NCBI RefSeq assembly: GCF_002933345.1
Contig: NZ_PDKR01000001.1
Span: 85,986-149,985 of the forward strand
Length of the DNA: 64,000 nucleotides
Reading direction: 5' to 3'
Source of the DNA: Candidatus Pantoea edessiphila
Lineage (GTDB): Bacteria; Pseudomonadota; Gammaproteobacteria; Enterobacterales; Enterobacteriaceae
The notes beneath the pieces are model-generated. The model did not search any database and had not been told where the DNA came from. It saw only the letters and a list, made by a program, of their open reading frames with translations. Shown here piece after piece: positions 1 through 9,869 of this stretch. Each line of letters starts with the position of its first letter. Position 1 is the first letter of the stretch. The translations under genes and the position numbers were made by a program.

Positions 1-275
1 ATTTCAAAATCTTGATTATAACCAGGAGAATCTGTTAATATGCCAGTAACTATGACTGAACAACCAGTAGTTAAATGTATTATTTCGTTTTTATAGTTAC
101 TCAAAGAACTACTAACAACAACCTGTATAATCTTAAAACAAGAACCATCATAAACAGAGATAAATGAATGTCCTGCTTTTGAATCCCTTTTAGTTCTTAC
201 CCAGCCACATATAGTAATTATGTTATTAATTTGAACATGACCGCGTAATATATCTGATATAGATACTAAGTTCAT
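1..275 (-). CDS. asnS: Asparaginyl-tRNA synthetase, N-terminal part (runs off window)
   Basis: The first 91 codons of a gene read leftwards from an ATG at 273-275 and leave the window. The translation begins MNLVSISDILRGHV and contains GWVRTKRDSKAGHSF, VYDGSCFK and LTTGCSVIVTG, which match the OB-fold anticodon-binding domain of class IIb AsnRS. The protein charges tRNA-Asn in the cytoplasm. In E. coli asnS lies near pepN and pyrD, so the position fits. The catalytic domain is outside the window, so intactness cannot be judged. Confidence 0.93.
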   Translation of the reverse strand, partial: MNLVSISDILRGHVQINNIITICGWVRTKRDSKAGHSFISVYDGSCFKIIQVVVSSSLSNYKNEIIHLTTGCSVIVTGILTDSPGYNQDFE

Positions 276-777
276 AAAATATCTCTTAAATAGAAAAAGG
301 TATTATTATCTTAATTTTTATTAATATTCAATCAATTATATAATTGTATAAACAAATATTTGTTGCAAAATAAAATAAAATATATTAAATATAACTTATA
401 ATATAATATTATATATGTAATATTAATTTAGTTATTGAGATATATTTTTTTAATTTTTTATAATTATTTTAGTTTTTATATTAATTTATTTTAAATAAAG
501 ATAATTGCTATACCGAAAGACCAAAATAGTTCCAACTGTATTTTATGTTTTTTATTTTGGTTAATAATTAAAAATAGGTGATATAACGCATATCATTTCA
601 ACTATAAAGTCACCAGACCTATATTTAGCTAACATATTAATCTTAAATATTATAGCTGATCTTAATGAAGATATTAAAATATTTTGAAAAAATTTTATTA
701 AAAATTAATTTTATATTTAATTATGAATAAAATTTAATTTCTTAATTAAGAATAAATTAAGAATATTAGGAGAAAAT
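276..777. other. Spacer between asnS and pyrD
   Basis: About 500 bases of A/T-rich sequence between divergent asnS and pyrD; it must hold both promoters. I find no intact gene. A short open stretch at 613-687 weakly resembles the C-terminus of aminopeptidase N (PepN), which sits upstream of pyrD in E. coli, but this is only a suspicion. A clear ribosome binding site (AGGAGA, 768-773) precedes pyrD. Confidence 0.5.
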
Positions 778-1791
778 ATGATTTATGATATTATCAGATC
801 TATGTTGTTTAGATTAGATCCTGAATTAACACAGAATTTTATTCTAAAACAATTAAGTATCATGAACAGAACACCCTTAGAAAAAATTTTCAAGAGAAAA
901 TTGACGTCTAATCCAGTTAATTGTATGGGATTAACTTTTGAAAATTTGGTTGGTCTTGCCGCTGGTCTTGATAAAAATGCAGAGTGTGTTGATTTATTTG
1001 GAGCTATGGGATTTGGTTTTATTGAAGTTGGTACTGTAACACCAATTGCTCAAATTGGTAATAAAAAACCAAGGTTATTTCGTTTAATAGAATCAGAAGC
1101 TATCATTAACCGTATGGGTTTAAATAATCTTGGAGTAGATAATTTGGTTAATAATATTAAAAAATCTAAATTTAAAGGTATTATTGGTATTAATATTGGT
1201 AAAAATAACAGTACTCCTATTGAACGCAGTAAAGATGATTATCTTATTTGTATGGAAAAAGTTTATCCCTATGCTAATTATATTGCTCTTAATATTTCTT
1301 CTCCAAACACACCATTTTTGCGTGCATTACAATTCGGAGAAGCATTAGAAGATCTTCTTAGTTCTATCAAAATAAAGCAAAAAAAATTAACACAGCTCAC
1401 TCTTAAATATGTTCCAGTAGTTGTAAAAATCTCACCTGATCTTTCAGAAGAAGAAATTATTCAAATTGCAGACAGCCTATTAAGACATAACATTGATGGT
1501 GTTATAGCTACTAATACAACTATTAAACGTTCTTTAATTAATGAAAAATCAAAATATTATAAAGAAATAGGCGGATTGAGCGGACGTCCTTTACAACTAA
1601 TTAGTAGTTTTGTAATTCAATGTTTAGCAAAAGAACTTAAGGGTCGTATTCCAATTATTGGCGTAGGTGGCATTGATTCTGTAATTGCAGCTAGAGAAAA
1701 AATTTTTATAGGAACATCATTAATTCAAATTTATTCTGGTTTAATTTATAAGGGTCCAAAGTTAATAAGAGATATTATCAATCACATTTAA
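778..1791 (+). CDS. pyrD: Dihydroorotate dehydrogenase (quinone), class 2
   Basis: Fourth step of pyrimidine synthesis: oxidises dihydroorotate to orotate with FMN and passes electrons to membrane quinone. The 337-residue length equals the E. coli enzyme. Visible family marks are the N-terminal amphipathic segment (about residues 1-30) for membrane association, the glycine-rich [18 protein letters not shown] with the catalytic serine typical of class 2 enzymes, KISPDL, and the FMN-phosphate site GVGGIDSV followed by QIYSG near the C-terminus. AGGAGA lies 4 bases before the ATG. It stands alone between long spacers. pyrC is also present at 12.4-13.4 kb, so de novo UMP synthesis is probably kept. 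I see no damage. Confidence 0.97.
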   Translation: MIYDIIRSMLFRLDPELTQNFILKQLSIMNRTPLEKIFKRKLTSNPVNCMGLTFENLVGLAAGLDKNAECVDLFGAMGFGFIEVGTVTPIAQIGNKKPRLFRLIESEAIINRMGLNNLGVDNLVNNIKKSKFKGIIGINIGKNNSTPIERSKDDYLICMEKVYPYANYIALNISSPNTPFLRALQFGEALEDLLSSIKIKQKKLTQLTLKYVPVVVKISPDLSEEEIIQIADSLLRHNIDGVIATNTTIKRSLINEKSKYYKEIGGLSGRPLQLISSFVIQCLAKELKGRIPIIGVGGIDSVIAAREKIFIGTSLIQIYSGLIYKGPKLIRDIINHI

Positions 1792-1953
1792 TTTTTATTA
1801 ACTTATAGTTAATTATTTAATAAACATTAAAAATCTTACTAATAATTTAATAAAAATTTTTCTTTAAAGATTCCATTAATTATTCTAATTTAATAATAAA
1901 TTAGATTTTGATGAATAAAGCTAATATAATATAAGATTCTATTCATATTAGTG

Positions 1954-1984
1954 ATATTATTAACGTTAATAATATAGCTTTTTT
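1954..1984 (+). terminator. Palindrome followed by a T run, probable pyrD terminator
   Basis: A perfect 22-bp palindrome (1954-1975, centred on AACGTT) is followed by AGC and seven T residues. Flanking AAAGCTA (from about 1916) can pair with TAGCTTT and lengthen the stem. It sits about 160 bases after pyrD and upstream of pqiA, so it most likely ends pyrD transcription. Seen in sequence; activity inferred. Confidence 0.55.
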
Positions 1985-2051
1985 TACAATTATTTATCAG
2001 GATGATTACAGCAATAAAAGTTAATTACGGTAATTTTAAGGTAAAATAGAT

Positions 2052-3314
2052 GTGTTAGTAAAAAATAATATTAATTATATACTTTGCTCTAAATGTGATT
2101 TAGTAATGGAGTTATCTTTTTTATTTGTTGGTAATCGAGCATCTTGTCCTAGATGTAAGTCTGTTTTAGCTTCAAATTGGCTTGAACCTCATAAGCGTCA
2201 TAATGTTTATGCTTTAACTACTCTTTTTTTATTATTTTTATCAAACATTTTTCCTTTTATAGATATAAATATTGCTGGTATCAATAATCGGATTATATTA
2301 AGCCAAATTTCTTATACAATGATAAATGATGGTTATACCATATTAGCAACTTTATTTATATTATTTACACAATTCATACCTATATGTTGTATCATTATAA
2401 TTTTTTTACTAATTAATCCTATAAAAATACCAACTAAAATAAAATTGATACTAGCTAGAATGCTTTTTCAATTACGTAATTGGATTATGGTAGAAATTTT
2501 TATGGTAGGTATGTTTATAAGCTTAATCAAGTTAACAGATTATAGCAATATTAAATTGCAACCTAGTTTCTTGCTGTGGTTTTTATTTTGTTTGCTACAA
2601 CTTCGTTTATTTCAATGCATTGATCGCAATTGGTTATGGCAATATATCAAACCAATGCCTAAATTAATACAAAAACCTATAATTGGTAAGAGTGGTTTAA
2701 GCCAAGGTTTACGTTCTTGCCCTTGTTGTACAGCTATATTACCAATAATTCAAAATAAATGTATACGATGTGGCATCGTAGCTGGTCCACGCTATAAATA
2801 TAGTCTGCAATATACTTTAGCATTGTTAATCACATCAATAATATTTTATATTCCTGCTAATGTTATGCCTATTATGATTACAGAAATAATAGGTTTAGAA
2901 TATCCTTCTAATATTATAAATGGAATAATTATATTATGGAACGAAAGTTATTATTTTATTAGTTTATTAATATTTGCTTGTAGTATAGTTGTTCCAGTAT
3001 TAAAAATACTATCAATGGGTTGGCTATGTTGGAATGCATATGGAATGGGAAATAATGAGAGTCAAACAATGCATTCAATTTATAATTTTATTAAGTTTAT
3101 AGGTCGTTGGTCAATGATTGATATGTTTGTAATATTAATACTTTCTTCTTTATTAAGAATGGGAACATTAATAAAAATTTATCCTGCATCTGGTTTGTTA
3201 TTATTTGTATTAGTTGTTATTTTGACTATGATGGCAGAAATGAATTTTGATCCTAGATTAATATGGGATCGTATAAATCATAATCAAAGGAATTACTATC
3301 TTAATGGAAATTAA
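2052..3314 (+). CDS. pqiA: Intermembrane transport protein PqiA
   Basis: Inner-membrane component of the Pqi (MCE family) system that with PqiB and PqiC forms a conduit between inner and outer membranes. The 420-residue protein has two copies of the PqiA domain. Each copy starts with a four-cysteine zinc-ribbon-like motif (CSKC then CPRC near residues 12-35; CPCC then CIRC near 224-240) followed by about four hydrophobic helices. GQGLRSC-like and FIGRWSMIDMFV segments are strongly conserved. The start is a GTG at 2052; an overlapping ATG at 2050 leads to an immediate stop. The 3' end overlaps pqiB by 11 bases, implying translational coupling. Confidence 0.93.
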   Translation: MLVKNNINYILCSKCDLVMELSFLFVGNRASCPRCKSVLASNWLEPHKRHNVYALTTLFLLFLSNIFPFIDINIAGINNRIILSQISYTMINDGYTILATLFILFTQFIPICCIIIIFLLINPIKIPTKIKLILARMLFQLRNWIMVEIFMVGMFISLIKLTDYSNIKLQPSFLLWFLFCLLQLRLFQCIDRNWLWQYIKPMPKLIQKPIIGKSGLSQGLRSCPCCTAILPIIQNKCIRCGIVAGPRYKYSLQYTLALLITSIIFYIPANVMPIMITEIIGLEYPSNIINGIIILWNESYYFISLLIFACSIVVPVLKILSMGWLCWNAYGMGNNESQTMHSIYNFIKFIGRWSMIDMFVILILSSLLRMGTLIKIYPASGLLLFVLVVILTMMAEMNFDPRLIWDRINHNQRNYYLNGN

Positions 3315-4947
3315 TTATAAATATGCTAGTTTAACTAAAATAAAAAATTGGTCTCCAATATGGATATTTCCTCTACTGACTTTGTTTATTGCTATATGGA
3401 TTATGATCAACCAATTTTCTCATTTAGGACCTGAAGTAATATTACTGACTAAAAATGCTAGAGGGATAGAGGAAGGCAGAACAGCTATTAAAAGCAATAA
3501 TGTTAATGTTGGTTTAGTAAAAAAAATATCAATATCAAAAGATTTAAATAACATTGAAATAAAAATTAGATTAAGATATGGTATGAAATATCTATTACAT
3601 AAAGATAGTATGTTCTGGATAGTAAAACCTAAAATAAAAAATGAAGGATTAAACGGAATTAGTAATCTGATATCAGGAAGTTATATCGAATTATATCCTG
3701 GTAATAGTACGGATAAATTTAATAAAAAATATAAACTTATAGAAGTAGAACCTTCAGTATTACCTAATGCAAAAGGAACTAGAATTATATTAGAAAGCGA
3801 AAAATCTGAAAATTTATTTAATGGTGATCCAGTATTTTTTCGCGGTTATCGTGTTGGAACAGTAGAAAATAGTAAATTTAATTTTGTTAATTATAAAATT
3901 TCTTATCAATTATTTATTGAAGAACCTTATAGTCACTTAATAACCGATAAAATATGTTTTTGGAAAAATAGCGGCATTTCAGCAAATATAGCTAATTATA
4001 ATATGAATGTTGAAATTGAATCATTAAATAATATATTCAATAATAGTGTGAATTTTGATACAAACATAGGTTGTTTTTCAGGAAAATATATTAATAATAA
4101 AAGATTATATTATTTATTTAGTAATAAAGATAGTATTCAAGAAGTGTTAAATGCAAACTATAATAATTATATATTATTTTTTTCAAATTCTATTAGTGGT
4201 TTAAAGATTGGTGCACCAGTGGAATTTCGTGGCATTCGTATTGGTACTGTATTAGAAATTCCTTTCTTAAAAGCAATTAAAAAACAGAAATTAAATAGTA
4301 ATTATCTAATACCAGTACTTATCCGCATTGAACCAAATAGATTCATTAAAACTTTAGGTAATAATTTTAATTTAGAAGAATATTTTCTCAATAATACAAA
4401 AAGTACAATTTATGCAACCATAAAAAATATCAATATATTCTCTAATTTAACTTATATTGACTTGGATTTTTATAAAGATAAAGAGCTGAATGTTACTAAA
4501 ATAAAAAAATTTTTAGGATATAGAATTATTCCTACTATAAATAACAGCTTTAATGATATACAAAAGAGAATTATAATACTAATTGATAAAATAAATCAAA
4601 TATCATTTGATAATATTATTAAGGAATCTAATTTAAATCTAAGGGAAGGAAAAACAACAATTAAAAACCTTAAGAATTTAATTAATAAAATTAATGATAT
4701 TTTACAAAAACCTAAAATTAATATTCTATCTAAAGATATACACAAAACTATGGATAATCTTAATATAATTATTCAAGAATTACAACCTGGATCTGTTCTT
4801 TATAGTACAATAATAAACAATATTCAAATATTAAATCAAGTTTTAAATGAATTAAGATTAATACTTAAAACAATAAATCTTAACAGTAATGCTTTGATAT
4901 ATAAACCTGAACCAGAAAAAGATCCTCAACCAAAGAGGATAAGATAA
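3304..4947 (+). CDS. pqiB: Intermembrane transport protein PqiB (MCE domains)
   Basis: Periplasm-spanning part of the Pqi system. The 547 residues match the usual length (about 546). One transmembrane helix (about residues 17-37) anchors it. Three MCE-type repeats follow, recognisable by GIEEGRTAIKSNNVNVG, LFNGDPVFFRGYRVGTV and GLKIGAPVEFRGIRIGTV. The last 130 residues are polar and helical and would form the coiled-coil needle of the family. It overlaps pqiA by 11 bases and shares one base with pqiC. The open frame is intact despite heavy Asn/Lys/Ile drift, while pqiC downstream is broken by one frameshift. Confidence 0.93.
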   Translation: MEINYKYASLTKIKNWSPIWIFPLLTLFIAIWIMINQFSHLGPEVILLTKNARGIEEGRTAIKSNNVNVGLVKKISISKDLNNIEIKIRLRYGMKYLLHKDSMFWIVKPKIKNEGLNGISNLISGSYIELYPGNSTDKFNKKYKLIEVEPSVLPNAKGTRIILESEKSENLFNGDPVFFRGYRVGTVENSKFNFVNYKISYQLFIEEPYSHLITDKICFWKNSGISANIANYNMNVEIESLNNIFNNSVNFDTNIGCFSGKYINNKRLYYLFSNKDSIQEVLNANYNNYILFFSNSISGLKIGAPVEFRGIRIGTVLEIPFLKAIKKQKLNSNYLIPVLIRIEPNRFIKTLGNNFNLEEYFLNNTKSTIYATIKNINIFSNLTYIDLDFYKDKELNVTKIKKFLGYRIIPTINNSFNDIQKRIIILIDKINQISFDNIIKESNLNLREGKTTIKNLKNLINKINDILQKPKINILSKDIHKTMDNLNIIIQELQPGSVLYSTIINNIQILNQVLNELRLILKTINLNSNALIYKPEPEKDPQPKRIR

Positions 4948-5530
4948 TGAAAAAAAAAATAATAATACTTATTACGATATTATTAACAGCATGCCATAGT
5001 TCAATAAAAAAAACATACTATCATTTACCTTTTACTAATAATTCAATAAATATTGATATAAAAAAAAAATCGATAAAAAATTTTTTATTTGGATACAACA
5101 AGTGTTAGTACCAGATCATTTAGCAGGTAATGGATTAGTTTATCAAATTAATGACGTAGAATATATAATCACTAGTAATAATCTTTGGACTAATCCATTA
5201 GTTCAACAATTGAAACAGACTATGATTTACAATTTAAGCAAAAATCTTCCCGAATGGATTATATCTGATTTACCCTCCTTATCGGAAACAAAAAAAAACA
5301 AGCTAGTTGTAATAGTAAATAAATTCCAAGGAAGGTATGATGGTAAAGCGATAATCAGTGGCAACTGGATGATAAAATATCAAAAATTTTTTATAAAAAG
5401 AAACTTTAATTTTATTTTACCACAATATAAAGATGGCTATGATGAACTTGTTAATACTTTAAGTCTAGGTTGGCAAAAAGTATCAAATCAAATATCCATT
5501 GAATTAATTAAATTAAAAAACCTTAATTAA
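4947..5530 (+). pseudogene. pqiC: Outer-membrane lipoprotein PqiC, frameshifted at an A10 tract
   Basis: PqiC is the outer-membrane lipoprotein that receives the PqiB tube. The ATG at 4947 overlaps the pqiB stop. Frame 1 encodes a lipoprotein signal (MKKKIIILITILLTAC, lipobox LTAC) and continues to a stop at about 5105. From 5057 another frame carries the rest of PqiC (WIQQVLVPDHLAGNGLVYQ, later GRYDGKAIISG and DGYDEL) to 5530. The two frames differ by one missing base, and the likely site is a run of ten A residues at 5060-5069. With eleven A the product would be full length. It could be a real pseudogene, a sequencing error, or a gene rescued by polymerase slippage. Confidence 0.85.
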
Positions 5531-5560
5531 ATCTTAAATCTAATTTAAAAATAAATTACT

Positions 5561-5590
5561 GTGTTGTATTATTACATTATAATACAACAC
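5561..5590. terminator. Inverted repeat between convergent pqiC and lonH
   Basis: A perfect 12-bp inverted repeat (GTGTTGTATTAT / ATAATACAACAC) with a 6-base loop lies between the ends of two convergent genes. There is no strong T tract on either side, so if it terminates transcription it does so as a two-way structure. Structure seen; role inferred. Confidence 0.5.
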
Positions 5591-5650
5591 TAACTGATTT
5601 ATTAATAATTTTTGTATAAACATTATAATTTCATATATTTTATAAAATCT

Positions 5651-7396
5651 TCATTTATTATTAAACCAATTAAACCAACGATTAGAATTTGAACGTGGTA
5701 TCGTATTTTGGTTTTGATTAATTATCCTTTTTTGAATATTATATAAAAGACAATTTTCTTTATTATTTTTGCTATTCCATAATTTTCCAGTTAACAAATA
5801 AATAGCTTCACTAACATGTTTTACTGCCCAAATATGAAATTTATTTTGTTTAACAACTTCTACTAAATCGTCCTTAAGACTTAAATGACGTATATTTTGA
5901 GTTGGTATAATTACACCTTGTTGACCTGTGAGATTACGCTCATAGCAAATATCAAAAAAGGATTCAATTTTTTCATTTAATGCTCCAACTGGTTGGATAT
6001 TTCCAAGTTGATCTATAGAACCAGTTACTGCTATTTGTTGATTAATAGGATATTCTGCTAAAGCACTAATTAATACACAAAGACCAGCTAATGAAGCACT
6101 ATCTCCATCAATTTCAAAATAGGATTGTTCAAATACTAATGATGCAACAAATGGTGACTGTATTTTTAATTCAGCCATTAAATAAGACTGTATTATCATC
6201 ATACTTTTTATATATATATTACCACCTAGTTCAGAATCTCCCTCTATATCGATCAAATCATTATTTCCAGGATAGGCCACACACGTAATTCTAGAAGGAT
6301 GACATATGAGACGTGGATGACCAGGATAATCAACAACAGTTAATCCATTAATCTGTCCTATAACTTGACCTTCAGTTTCAATTAAATTTTGTTTTAAAAA
6401 AATATCATTATTTATTAAATCCTTAAGATAACTTTCACGCCATAAACGTACTTTTAATGCATTACATAACGCCTTATCATTTAAGGTATCGTTCATTATT
6501 AATACTGATTCACGAATTTGACGAATTAACCATCTTGGACATAAAGGCAAAGTTTCTTTATCATTGCTAAAACGAACACCTTCTTTAACTAATTCTGGCC
6601 AAAAACTTTCTTCTGGTAAAGGTAAACCAGATTGTTCGGCTAAATTAGTAGTCCATCTACACCATGATAGCATGTCATCTTCATTTAAGATTTTCATATT
6701 TTCTTCAAATTCAGTATAAATAGCCATCTTATACGATTCTGAATCAATTTTTTGAAAATTACATAATGATTCCATATCTCCACAAAGAACTAAATTTAAT
6801 TTTAGAGGTAGAGCTGGAATCGATAAAGGTAAAGGACGTTTTTCATTTAGAGAACCTAATTCTGTGTATCCTTGTTCAATTGATTTTTTTAATTGAAACC
6901 AAATTTCTGATTTTAATAAAATAGATTTTAAAGAAAGGATTAAAGTACCACCATTAGCTTTATGTATCAAACCAGGTTCAAGATGAATCTTGTTTTTATA
7001 TATGCAAGCATATCCGAATAATAATCTCTTTTCAATCCAATCAGCAAAACAAACTTCACCATGACTAGTAAATGGATTTTCTATCTCTGATGGCGGCTTT
7101 AATATAACAGTATCATTAATAATTTGGTATTCCCCACCAAATAATTCAGAAGAAGTAGAAAAAAAACTTTTGGCAATTTGTGAAATAACTTTAAGATAAT
7201 CGCGATTTTCTTGACTACATAATAGTAAAATAGGAAAACCTTGCTTTTGATGATGTAGATGTGCTAACCCATTTATTAATCTAGGTTGCACCTTTTCTAA
7301 AGGATTAATCTTTTCATCTTTAATTTTAGAAAAAACAGATTTATATTTTAAAATATCTGGTTGTAAATCTTGCCACGTAAGTTGTTTATGATTCAA
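5651..7396 (-). CDS. ycbZ: Lon-like ATP-dependent protease homologue (YcbZ/LonH)
   Basis: A 581-residue member of the YcbZ (LonH/LonB-like) group. The C-terminal Lon peptidase domain (about residues 340-540) shows the Ser-Lys dyad: serine in SYFEIDGDSASLAGLC and lysine in GALNEKIESFF. GQINGLTVVDYPGHPR, ITGSIDQLGN and QGVIIPTQN are also typical. The N-terminal half corresponds to a degenerate AAA-like region without an evident Walker A motif, as in E. coli YcbZ. In E. coli it follows fabA; fabA is absent here. Expected to act in the cytoplasm on substrates that are not well defined. The last residues (RWFNWFNNK) match the family's aromatic C-terminus, so it is complete. Confidence 0.9.
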   Translation of the reverse strand: MNHKQLTWQDLQPDILKYKSVFSKIKDEKINPLEKVQPRLINGLAHLHHQKQGFPILLLCSQENRDYLKVISQIAKSFFSTSSELFGGEYQIINDTVILKPPSEIENPFTSHGEVCFADWIEKRLLFGYACIYKNKIHLEPGLIHKANGGTLILSLKSILLKSEIWFQLKKSIEQGYTELGSLNEKRPLPLSIPALPLKLNLVLCGDMESLCNFQKIDSESYKMAIYTEFEENMKILNEDDMLSWCRWTTNLAEQSGLPLPEESFWPELVKEGVRFSNDKETLPLCPRWLIRQIRESVLIMNDTLNDKALCNALKVRLWRESYLKDLINNDIFLKQNLIETEGQVIGQINGLTVVDYPGHPRLICHPSRITCVAYPGNNDLIDIEGDSELGGNIYIKSMMIIQSYLMAELKIQSPFVASLVFEQSYFEIDGDSASLAGLCVLISALAEYPINQQIAVTGSIDQLGNIQPVGALNEKIESFFDICYERNLTGQQGVIIPTQNIRHLSLKDDLVEVVKQNKFHIWAVKHVSEAIYLLTGKLWNSKNNKENCLLYNIQKRIINQNQNTIPRSNSNRWFNWFNNK

Positions 7397-7529
7397 AATA
7401 TTAGCACTTTTTTTAAGTTTAAAATTAAATTATACTACATATTGTGTGTATAAAACATAATATATTTTTTGTATTTAATACTTATAAAAAAATATTTATT
7501 AATTAATAATTAATTAAATTGTTTTATAT

Positions 7530-7563
7530 AACTATCCTATTCCAAAAAAGGAAAAGGATAGTT
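7530..7563 (-). terminator. Hairpin downstream of ompA
   Basis: AACTATCCT and AGGATAGTT form a 9-bp stem starting 14 bases after the ompA stop when read on the minus strand, with an inner TTCC/GGAA pairing. The following sequence is A/T rich but has no long U run, so it may be a weak terminator or an RNA-stabilising 3' hairpin. Confidence 0.55.
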
Positions 7564-7576
7564 ACTATTTTTAATG

Positions 7577-8659
7577 TCAATAATCTAATATATCTTTAAG
7601 GTTGTTATTAATATTATTTTTTATATTAATTTCTACCCTACGATCTGGAGCTAAGCATTCAATAATAGATTTACGTTCTTTAATATTGTCGCAATTGCTT
7701 TTAGTAATAGAATGAGATTTACCATTGCTATTTATAGACATTCTATCCGAATAAATACCCTTAGATACTAAATAATTTAAGACAGACTTAGCTCTTTTGT
7801 TTGATAATTGTTGATTGTATTTATGGGATCCAATTTTATCTGTAAAACCGACGATAATAAGATCAGTACTTCTATCTAAATCTTCCAATTGATCATATAA
7901 TTTATCTAAAACTTGTTCACCTTCATTTGTTAAAGCAAAGTCATTAAATTTAAATAAAATATCTGCTTGTAAATTAAAATGTTTAACATCTTTATATAAA
8001 GGTGTTTTTTTATAAGTATAAATCGATCTAGGAAGATCATGAGGATTAAATATATAGGAAAAACCAACGCTTAGTAATCCATTTCTAGGCTGTGAACCTA
8101 AAGTATATTTATTACCAATAATATTAATCCATTGTAAATCTAGACGTAATGCTACATTTTTATGTATAAAATATTCTAATCCACCTGCTATCAATGGATA
8201 GGGATAAAGACCTGAATCACTATTTTCTAGAAAATTGTCATTTGATATTTTAATTTGGTCTGAAGTTGCATACCATAGCATCCCTCCTATACGAGCATAT
8301 ACATCTAAATAACCAAAAATTGGATAACTTAATTTAAAAGTTGCATTAAAATCATATGGTCTAAATTCACCAACGATCTTATGACCACCATACGCTACAC
8401 TACCCAGTACATCATAATTAAATTCAAAACCTATGTTTGGATTTGCTTGGAAACCAAAAAAGAAATTATTACTAGATGTATTTTTATAAGTATTACCATC
8501 ATTAGAAAGATACATACCATAATGCTCATCAGTATTATAAAAATGAGACCATCCTAATTTGCTACCAATATACCAAACTTCTTTTTGTGGCATCGCTTTA
8601 ACAAAAATCGAAAATCCAGCCAGTAAAACTGCAACTGCAGTATTAACTATCTTTTTCAT
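7577..8659 (-). CDS. ompA: Outer membrane protein A (beta-barrel plus peptidoglycan-binding domain)
   Basis: 360 residues. A Sec signal peptide (MKKIVNTAVAVLLAGFSIFVKA) is followed by an eight-stranded OmpA barrel starting at about residue 27 (EVWYIGSKLGWSHFY) and ending near residue 215 (LLSVGFSYIF). A short linker leads to an OmpA-like domain (about 235-350) with LIIVGFTDKIGSHKYNQQLS and NKRAKSVLNYLVSKGI, which binds diaminopimelate-containing peptidoglycan. It is about 14 residues longer than E. coli OmpA. Retention of this domain together with murJ argues that a peptidoglycan layer persists. The upstream region carries a duplicated Shine-Dalgarno block at 8659-8692. Confidence 0.95.
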   Translation of the reverse strand: MKKIVNTAVAVLLAGFSIFVKAMPQKEVWYIGSKLGWSHFYNTDEHYGMYLSNDGNTYKNTSSNNFFFGFQANPNIGFEFNYDVLGSVAYGGHKIVGEFRPYDFNATFKLSYPIFGYLDVYARIGGMLWYATSDQIKISNDNFLENSDSGLYPYPLIAGGLEYFIHKNVALRLDLQWINIIGNKYTLGSQPRNGLLSVGFSYIFNPHDLPRSIYTYKKTPLYKDVKHFNLQADILFKFNDFALTNEGEQVLDKLYDQLEDLDRSTDLIIVGFTDKIGSHKYNQQLSNKRAKSVLNYLVSKGIYSDRMSINSNGKSHSITKSNCDNIKERKSIIECLAPDRRVEINIKNNINNNLKDILDY

Positions 8660-8692
8660 TTTATACCTCTTTTACCTCGTTTTATACCTCTT
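8659..8692 (-). repeat. Duplicated ribosome binding block upstream of ompA
   Basis: The 13-base word TTTTATACCTCTT (plus-strand reading) occurs at 8659-8671 and again at 8680-8692. On the minus strand each copy contains AAGAGGT, so two tandem Shine-Dalgarno-like sequences precede the ompA ATG; the one nearest the ATG is at usable spacing. Between them is a third GAGGT. Confidence 0.6.
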
Positions 8693-9219
8693 GATTATCC
8701 AAAATAAGAAATGAAGAAGTTAATTATTATAATTTTAATTTAAATATCAAAAGTAATATGTTTTGAGGTATTATATTAAAAAAGTATAATTATTATTAAT
8801 AAATCAATTTATTTTTTATAATAATCAGAATTATTTTTTAATCAAAACTAGTTAAAATTTCTTACTATGAAGTAAGTACGTAATAAACATATAGTAAATC
8901 AACTTTTGATAAAATAAAACCCATTTATCTTTATGCTTTATGTAAAGTATATATTTTAAGTTGTTAAGAATTATTTTTTTATTAGACATATTGAAATTTA
9001 GCATAATTTGTAATTATCGACAAACAATTTAAAAATTACATTTCGATTCTTAAGTATTTTATTTTAAATAAATAATTTTTAGATTTTAAAATTCAAATAA
9101 TTGTTATATATAATAGAAATTTTAATTAAAAATTGATTACAATTTTTACAAAAATATATTTAATCTTTTTATTATATCAGCTTATAAAGATTATGTTATT
9201 AGTTTAACAATTAATATTA
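8660..9219. other. Empty spacer between ompA and tusE
   Basis: Apart from the duplicated ompA ribosome binding block, I see no gene in this stretch of about 560 bases. E. coli has sulA, sxy, yccS and other genes in this interval; no recognisable relic remains. It should contain the ompA promoter and long 5' leader. Confidence 0.5.
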
Positions 9220-9546
9220 TTAAAGGCATTTATTGGGTTTGGGAATTCCAGCTATTTTAGTTGCTTGTTTTATAATCCCTTTTGGAAATAAATGGAATAA
9301 ATAACAACTATTACCTTTTTCTTTTCCATATTGATTTGCAATTGCCATTGCTAACATACGCATCTTAGGTGATATATTGTATTTTAAATAAAATGAACGA
9401 ATGAAATATATTATACTCCAATGTTCTACAGTCATAGAAATATTCTCTTGTAAAGCAATTTTTACTGCTAAATCTTCATTCCAATCATCACTATTTTTTA
9501 AATAACCTTCGATATCATATTCTATAATTTTATCATTAGATTTCAT
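9220..9546 (-). CDS. tusE: Sulfurtransferase TusE
   Basis: DsrC/TusE family, 108 residues (E. coli 109). It accepts sulfur from the TusBCD complex and hands it to MnmA for 2-thiolation of the wobble uridine of tRNA-Lys, -Glu and -Gln. The C-terminus [22 protein letters not shown] carries the conserved penultimate cysteine that bears the persulfide. [20 protein letters not shown] and [15 protein letters not shown] are also typical. mnmA is present at 38.4-39.5 kb, which supports a working pathway. In E. coli tusE, yccA and serT are neighbours; here tusE is directly followed by the tRNA-Ser gene, so yccA was lost. Confidence 0.95.
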   Translation of the reverse strand: MKSNDKIIEYDIEGYLKNSDDWNEDLAVKIALQENISMTVEHWSIIYFIRSFYLKYNISPKMRMLAMAIANQYGKEKGNSCYLFHLFPKGIIKQATKIAGIPKPNKCL

Positions 9547-9869
9547 AAATTTTTCCTAAAATAAAAAATTGTAGATTATAATATAAATTTGTTATTAATC
9601 ATCATTTTTAATAAAACGTATTGTTGTTAACATATTAAGAGTAATTAGACATAAAATATTTTATTGATAAATATAGATTGATTATCATACCATAAATGAT
9701 ATCATAAAATGATGATTGCAAAAACAATACTAAATTAAAATATCATTAATTAATGTGCTAATTTAAATAAAACAAATTTATTTTAGATAAATGCATCATT
9801 AATTTAAATTTATGTTTACTTTACATTTCAAATAAAAATATTTATAATTCCAATAAAATTCAATAATAG
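9547..9869. other. Spacer between divergent tusE and tRNA-Ser
   Basis: About 320 A/T-rich bases with no gene that I can recognise. yccA occupies this place in E. coli and no trace of it is visible. It must contain the tusE promoter and the tRNA-Ser promoter. Confidence 0.5.

Noticed and set aside
6091..6288. Plus-strand frame of 65 codons inside ycbZ
   Set aside because: Antisense shadow of a conserved protease gene with no family resemblance or ribosome binding site.
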